From the NCBI GenBank assembly GCA_001804025.1, contig MHFC01000146.1, positions 2,892 to 14,260 of the forward strand: a DNA stretch of 11,369 bases. Direction: 5' to 3'. Shown here in pieces: positions 7,556 to 11,369 of this stretch (position 1 is the first letter of the stretch; every line of letters begins with the position of its first letter). Position numbers and translations under genes: made by a program. Under the pieces are notes generated by a model, which had not been told where the DNA came from, made no database searches, and saw nothing but the letters and a program-made list of their open reading frames with translations. The DNA is from Omnitrophica bacterium GWA2_52_8 (GTDB taxonomy: Bacteria; Omnitrophota; Omnitrophia; Omnitrophales; Aquincolibacteriaceae).

Positions 7556-7996
7556 TTAAAAAAGATAAACGGCGGAAAAGGGAAGAGCTTGCGGCGGTTT
7601 CGTCTGGCGCGAATCCAGAAGCAATTGCGGGCAGGCTGCCGACTCCGGATAGAAACGCCCTGCCGCTCTGGGCATAAAAAAAATAACTTCGTTACCGAGA
7701 TTAAAATCCTTAGCGGGCCCGTTCACGGCCGAAGGTTCGTCTTTCATGCCGCAGCCCGCGGCCTTCCAAAAAGGTTTGCCGTCCAAAGCCCTTCCGGCAG
7801 AGGAACGGTCATATTTGGCCGGCTTTCTTTCCAGCGGACAAATCTTGCCCTTCGCGTGCCGGCAGCGGCAAACCTCTGAAGCGCAGCAGCAATGGTGCGG
7901 CCGTTCGCCGCGGCTGAATGTCAGAAGCGACAGGTCGAGACTGCGGCCGCAGAATAGTAATGCCAGAGAAATAAACAATATGCGGCGGAATTTCAT
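7556..7996 (-). CDS. Small exported Cys/His-rich protein, possible metal-binding
   Basis: I do not recognise a named family. This 146-residue protein begins MKFRRILFISLALLFC, an N-terminal signal peptide or membrane anchor. Just after it is a dense ligand cluster, HHCCCASEVCRCRHAKGKIC (residues 34-53), with H34 H35 C36 C37 C38, C43, C45, H47 and C53. Single cysteines follow at C82 (in AAGCG) and C122. The remainder is Pro/Ala-rich and low in predicted structure, and ends with a hydrophobic SAVYLF. Its stop is 26 bases before the His-rich outer-membrane protein start, so the two are probably co-expressed and may act together on a transition metal; this rests only on ligand content and adjacency. 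The start ATG 7996 has a weak Shine-Dalgarno (AAGGA about 13 bases away). No paralogue is in the window. Confidence 0.72.
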   Translation of the reverse strand: MKFRRILFISLALLFCGRSLDLSLLTFSRGERPHHCCCASEVCRCRHAKGKICPLERKPAKYDRSSAGRALDGKPFWKAAGCGMKDEPSAVNGPAKDFNLGNEVIFFMPRAAGRFYPESAACPQLLLDSRQTKPPQALPFSAVYLF

Positions 7997-8081
7997 GAAC
8001 AGGTGCTTATCCTTATAGATAAACGGCCATTAATTTTGGAACGCTGCGTCTCCGAAAACCCCTTACCGCTCCGCCTGCGCG

Positions 8082-8858
8082 TCAGTCCCCGCTCTTGCGG
8101 CAAAAATAAATATTCTCACGGCTTTTGAGCCCGTAGCGCGCGATTCTGCGGGGGCCAAGGCTTTTCACATAATCATCCACTTGGACTTTGAACCCCGCCT
8201 CTTCCAGGCGGTCCAGATAATCCAGCCCGTATTGGCGCAGGTGTTTGGGATGCCCGTATGCCTCCGTTCGCTCTTCGGAAGTGGTCACCGCCGGGATTTC
8301 AAGCGTGATTTCTCCGAAAATCGGCACTTGGAGAATGGCCCAGCCGCCCGGCTTCAGAACGCGAAAAAGTTCCCGCATTGCCTTGCGGTCATCTTGAATG
8401 TGCTCGAAGACATGCAGGCATAAGACCGCGTCATAAAGATTGTCTTCCGTCCGCAGATCGGTAATGTCCATTCGAAGCATGGCAAAACGGGAGTAAAGAT
8501 CGACACTGACATAGTCAAGGGAGGGCATTGCGGACAGGATTTTGCTCAACACCGGTTCCGGCGCCACATGCAGAATTTTCATCCGCCGCTTAAAAAAATC
8601 TGTCCGGTTTTTTAGATAAAGCCATAAAAGCCGGTGGCGCTCCAGCGAAAGGCAGGCGGGGCAGCGTGCATTCTGACGCAGATTGATTCCATGCGGCAGC
8701 ATCTTGCGGAACCATCCGCGGCAAACCGGACAATGAAAGCGTAGTCCGCCGTAACGCCACAGCCGCTGCCATGGCGTTAATTTCGACGTTTCAAACGCTG
8801 ATTTTACCTCAGGCCTAAGACCCGTTTCCCGTTCAGTTGCCGGGATCATCACCGTCAT
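8082..8858 (-). CDS. Class I SAM-dependent methyltransferase with N-terminal CxxC ribbon
   Basis: This 258-residue cytoplasmic protein has two parts. Residues 43-69 carry CPVC (C43, C46) and CPAC (C66, C69), a zinc-ribbon-like pair, followed by SLERHRLLWLYL. From about residue 94 comes a Methyltransf_11-like Rossmann domain: motif I as ILHVAPEP (95-102), which lacks the classical GxGxG glycines but is normal for this Zn-ribbon subfamily; acidic motif II YVSVDLY with D120; the post-II segment DAVLCLHVFEHI (143-154); and LKPGGWAILQVP (168-179). The C-terminus contains GHPKHLRQYG and ends in a short strand. The methyl acceptor is unknown; neighbours give no pathway. GAGG lies five bases upstream of ATG 8858, supporting this start over the ATG three codons later. 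It is 85 bases upstream of the Cys-rich gene. Confidence 0.87.
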   Translation of the reverse strand: MTVMIPATERETGLRPEVKSAFETSKLTPWQRLWRYGGLRFHCPVCRGWFRKMLPHGINLRQNARCPACLSLERHRLLWLYLKNRTDFFKRRMKILHVAPEPVLSKILSAMPSLDYVSVDLYSRFAMLRMDITDLRTEDNLYDAVLCLHVFEHIQDDRKAMRELFRVLKPGGWAILQVPIFGEITLEIPAVTTSEERTEAYGHPKHLRQYGLDYLDRLEEAGFKVQVDDYVKSLGPRRIARYGLKSRENIYFCRKSGD

Positions 8859-8884
8859 AGGGACCTCAATCCTTAAAGGACAGC

Positions 8885-8954
8885 GTCCGGCGGTTTACCG
8901 GACAGCGTTTTCAAAAACCTTCATGCAAGGTTTTGGCGGCTCCTGACGTCAGGA
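8885..8954. repeat. Cluster of three short inverted repeats (possible terminator region)
   Basis: Three inverted repeats are packed into 70 bases between the mscS remnant and the methyltransferase gene: GTCCGG/CCGGAC (8885-8903), AAAACCTT/AAGGTTTT with a five-base loop (8914-8934), and a perfect 14-bp palindrome TCCTGACGTCAGGA (8941-8954) starting directly after the mscS-frame stop codon. Read on the minus strand, the middle hairpin has a 5' A-run and a 3' run of five Ts, so it could act as a weak intrinsic terminator after the CBS/mscS segment. The others have no T-tract. Confidence 0.4.
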
Positions 8955-9155
8955 TCATCTGGACCTCGGAAGAAGAGCAAGCAGATGCACATCCTTTTGC
9001 GGAAAAGGGCTCGTAAGCCCGTTGCGATCCGGTTCGAATTTGATCTTTTCGGTCAGCCCAAAATAAGCCGTCCAGTAGTCTCCACTTTTAACCCAGGGAC
9101 GCACGACAAAATCCACGCTGCTGCCGTTGGGTTTTACGACCGCCACTACCGGCAG
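8955..9155 (-). pseudogene. mscS: Orphan C-terminal fragment of MscS mechanosensitive channel
   Basis: The frame gives LPVVAVVKPNGSSVDFVVRP, then WVKSGDYWTAYFGL, TEKIKF and FPQKDVHL, which is the C-terminal alpha/beta domain of MscS (compare the family pattern SSV..VVRPWVK..DYW and FPQ.DVHL). About 65 residues of the expected ~280 remain. The pore-lining TM3 and the middle beta domain are absent, since the sequence directly upstream is the CBS gene in another frame. The frame is closed by a TGA at 9186-9188, and the only possible start inside is a GTG at 9146 with no Shine-Dalgarno. The conserved residues are intact, suggesting recent loss. It is most simply a deletion or recombination remnant rather than a working gene; a translated regulatory fragment cannot be ruled out. 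Confidence 0.8.
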
Positions 9156-9171
9156 CGAACGGCCTTTTCGT

Positions 9172-9567
9172 TCACGCCATTTGTTTCAGCAGGCTTGAAA
9201 GCGTCCGGCAGGCATCAATGGTCGTGAAGATTCCAATCAGCTTGCCGTCCTTGACGACCAGCGCCGAGCCGAAATGGTTGAGCGCCATTTCATCCAGCAC
9301 TTGAGACAACGGGGTGTTCGGCGGGACTTGATAGGGCTGTTCGCGGCAAACGTCGGCAAGGCGCAGGGATTGGGGGCTGAGGCCCACCGTGACTTTAAGA
9401 TCGCGGTCCGACAAAATACCGAAAAGTTTTCCGTCCTTGGTAACAGGTAAATGATGGATTTGAAACCGGGTCATCATGTCTTCGGCCGCTTCGATGGACT
9501 GGCCCGCGTCGATGGTGTGCGGCTGGTGCGTCATGTATTTCTGAATGCTAAAATCCGTTCCGCCCAT
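9172..9567 (-). CDS. Stand-alone two-CBS-domain protein
   Basis: This 131-residue cytoplasmic protein consists of one Bateman pair. CBS1 spans about residues 8-62 (YMTHQPHTID at 11-20, HHLPV at 38-42, LFGILSDRDL at 48-57), and CBS2 spans about 70-124 (VLDEMALNHFGSALVV, then LIGIFTTIDACR at 110-121). Such pairs bind adenosyl ligands (AMP, ATP, SAM) or NAD and regulate a partner; here no effector domain is attached. The end of each repeat keeps the conserved aspartate (D54/D56 and D118). The start ATG 9567 has GGGAG four to five bases upstream, and a near-consensus promoter lies at 9610-9638, so it is probably transcribed on its own. The gene ends at TGA 9172, abutting the mscS remnant in a different frame. 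Its target is unknown. Confidence 0.9.
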   Translation of the reverse strand: MGGTDFSIQKYMTHQPHTIDAGQSIEAAEDMMTRFQIHHLPVTKDGKLFGILSDRDLKVTVGLSPQSLRLADVCREQPYQVPPNTPLSQVLDEMALNHFGSALVVKDGKLIGIFTTIDACRTLSSLLKQMA

Positions 9568-9609
9568 AAATCTCCCTCTTTAAATCGTCACCCTTTTAAT
9601 CCGTGCCGC

Positions 9610-9638
9610 ATTATACCTCAAGAAAAGACCGCTGTAAA
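9610..9638 (-). promoter_or_regulatory. Sigma-70-type promoter of the CBS gene
   Basis: Read on the minus strand, TTTACA (9633-9638, five of six to consensus) and a perfect TATAAT (9610-9615) are separated by exactly 17 bases. The -10 ends 42 bases before the ATG of the CBS-domain gene, leaving a short leader with a good Shine-Dalgarno. It is the best promoter in the window. Confidence 0.75.
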
Positions 9639-9660
9639 AAAGCTCTTGCCCGGAATAAAT

Positions 9661-10249
9661 TCAGAGAATCCGGCAGGCTTCGTCAAAATCCAGCCGCGGA
9701 GAACGCGGATGCAGCCTGGAGGCCTCGCCGTATCCGAAATTGCACAGAAAATTGGATTTCCAGTCCGTCCCTTTGAAAAATTCCGCATCAACCCTGGCAC
9801 GGTCAAAACCCGACATCGGGCCGCAGTCAAGTCCGAGCGCGCGGGCCGCAATGATCAGATAAGCGCCTTGCAGCGACGCGTTCCGGAACGCCGTTTCCGT
9901 AATCAGGACCTCATTTCCGGTAAACCAGGACCTGGCGTCCGTGTGCGGAAACAGTTCCGGCAGTTTTTCATAGAATTTCATATCATGGGCAAGAACCGCC
10001 GTAACCGGCGCGGTTTTTGTCTTTTCGAGATTCCCCTGCGCGACGGGCCGGCAGCAGCCGCGCTTTGGCCTCCTGCGACACGATAAACAACACGCGCGCC
10101 GGGCTTGAATTCGCACTCGTAGGCCCCATTTTCATCAAATCATAAACGGCACGCAGCGTCTCGCCGCTTACGGGCTCCTTGCGCCAATAAGAATGCGTCC
10201 GCGCCTGCCGGAAAATTATGTCCAGGGCTTCACCATTAACCGCTTTCAC
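9661..10249 (-). pseudogene. rutE: Frameshifted RutE-family reductase (malonic semialdehyde reductase/nitroreductase)
   Basis: Two adjoining frames together give a complete RutE-like FMN-dependent nitroreductase-fold protein of about 195 residues, the length of E. coli RutE (reduces malonic semialdehyde to 3-hydroxypropionate during pyrimidine degradation). The first frame covers [26 protein letters not shown] and KARLLPA. The second covers [64 protein letters not shown] and [11 protein letters not shown]. They join without loss if one base is removed from the GGG run at 10045-10047, i.e. one extra base. The start is GTG 10249 with AGGGGG five bases upstream; a longer frame from 10297 has no Shine-Dalgarno. 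It lies 49 bases after dps. The break could be real or a homopolymer assembly error. No other rut genes are present, so the physiological substrate is uncertain. Confidence 0.85.
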
Positions 10250-10298
10250 AAAACCCCCTTGATCTTGCTTGCGAGAAATTGGCCGCAAATCCGGCACC

Positions 10299-10787
10299 TT
10301 ATTCTTCGAGCAGGCTCCTCAGCATCCAGGCCGTCTTTTCATGCACCTGCATACGCTGCGTCAGGAGGTCGAGCGTCACCTGGTCCCCCGCCTCTTCCGC
10401 GGCCGGAAAAATCATCCGCGCCGTCCGAATGACCGTCTCATGCCCGTCAACAAGCGAACGGATCATGTCTTTGGCCTCGCGGTCGCCGGATTCTTCCTGA
10501 ATGGAAGTCAGCTTTGAAAATTCCCCGTAACTTCCAGGCGCCGTGAATCCCAGCGCCCGGATTCTTTCGGCAATCAGGTCTACGGCCATCCAAAGTTCGT
10601 TGTAATGGGTCTCAAACATCAGATGCAGGGTTTGAAACATCGGCCCTTTCACGTTCCAGTGAAAATTATGCGTCTTGAGATAAAGCGTGTATGTGTCCGC
10701 CAGAAATTTTGACAATTCTTTGGCAATCTGCTTTCTGGCCGTCTCCTTGATTCCGATGTCGATTGCCGGCTGTGCGACTGATTTCAT
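10299..10787 (-). CDS. dps: Dps-family ferritin-like DNA-protection protein
   Basis: This 162-residue four-helix protein should form the Dps dodecamer that oxidises and stores iron and protects DNA under oxidative stress or starvation. The ferroxidase ligands are all present with the canonical spacing: H43 (in NFHWNVKG), H55, E59, D70 and E74, i.e. steps of 12, 4, 11 and 4 as in Listeria Dps, with Glu in place of the usual Asp at the third position. [17 protein letters not shown] (64-80) is the hallmark second-helix region. The N-terminal tail is short ([10 protein letters not shown]) with little positive charge, so DNA binding through the tail is doubtful. AAGGAG lies seven bases before ATG 10787. 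A long AT-rich leader precedes it, and the rutE-like gene follows at 49 bases, probably on the same transcript. Confidence 0.95.
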   Translation of the reverse strand: MKSVAQPAIDIGIKETARKQIAKELSKFLADTYTLYLKTHNFHWNVKGPMFQTLHLMFETHYNELWMAVDLIAERIRALGFTAPGSYGEFSKLTSIQEESGDREAKDMIRSLVDGHETVIRTARMIFPAAEEAGDQVTLDLLTQRMQVHEKTAWMLRSLLEE

Positions 10788-10829
10788 GGCGAATCTCCTT
10801 TTTTAAAGATTCTTTGGTTCGTTTTTGTT

Positions 10830-10865
10830 CGGATCTTTTTTGATTATGAATATTTTTCAGATCCG
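10830..10865. promoter_or_regulatory. AT-rich inverted repeat in the dps leader
   Basis: CGGATCT (10830-10836) and AGATCCG (10859-10865) are perfect 7-base inverted arms around a 22-base AT-rich centre containing TGATTATGAATATTTTTCA, itself partly symmetric. The position, 43-78 bases upstream of the dps start, would suit an operator or leader hairpin. dps genes are often controlled by PerR, Fur or OxyR, but this does not match a consensus box closely enough to name a regulator. Confidence 0.3.
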
Positions 10866-10930
10866 CCCGGCCAAAATAAGGACGCTCTTACTTTCTAAAA
10901 AGTGACGTCTGCCGGGATTTGGCTTCGGGT

Positions 10931-10939
10931 ATTCTAGCA
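10931..10939 (-). promoter_or_regulatory. Possible extended -10 promoter for dps
   Basis: On the minus strand TGCTAGAAT fits an extended -10 element (TGn plus TAGAAT, five of six). No good -35 lies 16-18 bases upstream. It would give a leader of roughly 140 bases before dps. Confidence 0.35.
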
Positions 10940-11003
10940 CACTTGCGGCATCCAAAACTTCACAAGAAATGACCCGCAGAAACGCATTTGAAATCTAATT
11001 TCC

Positions 11004-11369
11004 TCAGGAGCCGAAAAAATAGCGCAAAAGGACACCGGCAAGAGCACTTGCGCCAAGCACGGGAATCATCCCCCGCTTAAACTTCAGCACCGCCAGCAAG
11101 GCTCCCCCGGCAATCAACAGCGCGAAGATATCGAGGGTCTCCCATACCGGAACAAAAAACCGCATACCGGACACGTAAACTTCCCTGACTTCCCAAAAAA
11201 CCACATGCAGAAAAAACCAGACCGCGAGGTTTAACATCACGCCCACTACAGCGGCCGTGATGGCCGAAAGCGCAGAGCTGAGCGGCTTATTGCCCCTGAG
11301 ATGTTCGATGGAAGGCGCCCCCAGAAAAATCCACAGGAAACAGGGAGCAAAAGTAACCCATGCCGTCAT
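11004..11369 (-). CDS. chrA: Chromate transporter (ChrA/CHR family), C-terminal part; 5' end outside window
   Basis: The last ~121 residues of a CHR-family membrane transporter, which in characterised members exports chromate. WVTFAPCFLWIFLGAPSIEH (residues 4-23 of the visible part), followed by LRGNKPLSSALSAITAAVVG and VMLNLAVWF, is the family's conserved second-domain signature. Two or three more hydrophobic helices follow, and the protein ends in LLRYFFGS. A methionine codon coincides with the window edge (11367-11369), but homologues have several hundred residues before this point, so it is internal and not the start. The stop TGA (11004-11006) is 216 bases upstream of dps. Whether this is a one-gene or split CHR protein cannot be seen here. 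Not all CHR proteins have been tested for chromate, so the substrate is inferred. Confidence 0.88.
   Translation of the reverse strand: MTAWVTFAPCFLWIFLGAPSIEHLRGNKPLSSALSAITAAVVGVMLNLAVWFFLHVVFWEVREVYVSGMRFFVPVWETLDIFALLIAGGALLAVLKFKRGMIPVLGASALAGVLLRYFFGS

Noticed and set aside
8008..8024. TTATC...GATAA inverted repeat upstream of the Cys-rich gene as a metal-regulator operator
   Set aside because: Only five-base arms in AT-rich sequence, no match to a known operator and no regulator gene nearby.
10250..10297. ATG 10297 as start of the RutE-like gene
   Set aside because: It has no Shine-Dalgarno, starts just after the dps stop, and adds a leader absent from RutE; GTG 10249 with AGGGGG fits the family's N-terminus.
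1..11369. CRISPR array, tRNA/rRNA, phage or plasmid replication genes
   Set aside because: No regularly spaced direct repeats, cloverleaf-like segments, or recognisable integrase, transposase or replication proteins were seen on either strand.

Overview
This window comes from a Gram-negative bacterium. It encodes an exported protein of the MetA-pathway/phenol-degradation outer-membrane family that ends in phenylalanine, and an ArnT-like envelope glycosyltransferase. By eye the GC content is in the low-to-mid fifties. I cannot place the phylum from sequence alone. Every gene I can support lies on the minus strand, so transcription runs from high to low coordinates. No stretch longer than 300 bases lacks a gene; the longest gaps are 657-906 and 10788-11003.

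In the direction of transcription, the right end (11369-9661) holds the C-terminal part of a ChrA-type chromate transporter (5' end outside the window), a Dps ferritin-like protein with a complete ferroxidase site, and a RutE-family FMN reductase. The reductase reading frame is broken by a single-base indel in a G run. Next come a free-standing two-CBS-domain protein with a near-consensus sigma-70 promoter and, 3' of it, an orphan tail of an MscS mechanosensitive channel whose channel-forming part is missing. A small cluster of inverted repeats follows.

The middle (8858-3527) holds a methyltransferase with an N-terminal CxxC...CxxC ribbon. Next is a probable two-gene unit: a small exported Cys/His-rich protein and a His-rich outer-membrane protein, perhaps linked to metals. 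Then come an ArnT-like GT-C glycosyltransferase, an AlkD-like alkylpurine DNA glycosylase, and a small exported protein of unknown function coupled to it by an ATGA overlap.

The left end (3349-1) holds a small DUF486/DMT-like membrane protein, a KtrB-KtrA potassium uptake pair, a 161-base MITE-like element with perfect 20-base terminal inverted repeats, and the N-terminal part of a SulP anion transporter whose 3' end lies outside the window.

Read together, this is a housekeeping and stress-type neighbourhood (ion transport, metal/oxidative stress, envelope modification) with signs of decay: a frameshifted rutE, an mscS remnant and a miniature repeat element. I see no CRISPR array, tRNA, rRNA, phage genes or transposase. 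I found no convincing multi-gene novel defence or biosynthetic system. The best candidate for undescribed biology is the Cys-rich protein/outer-membrane protein pair at 6534-7996.
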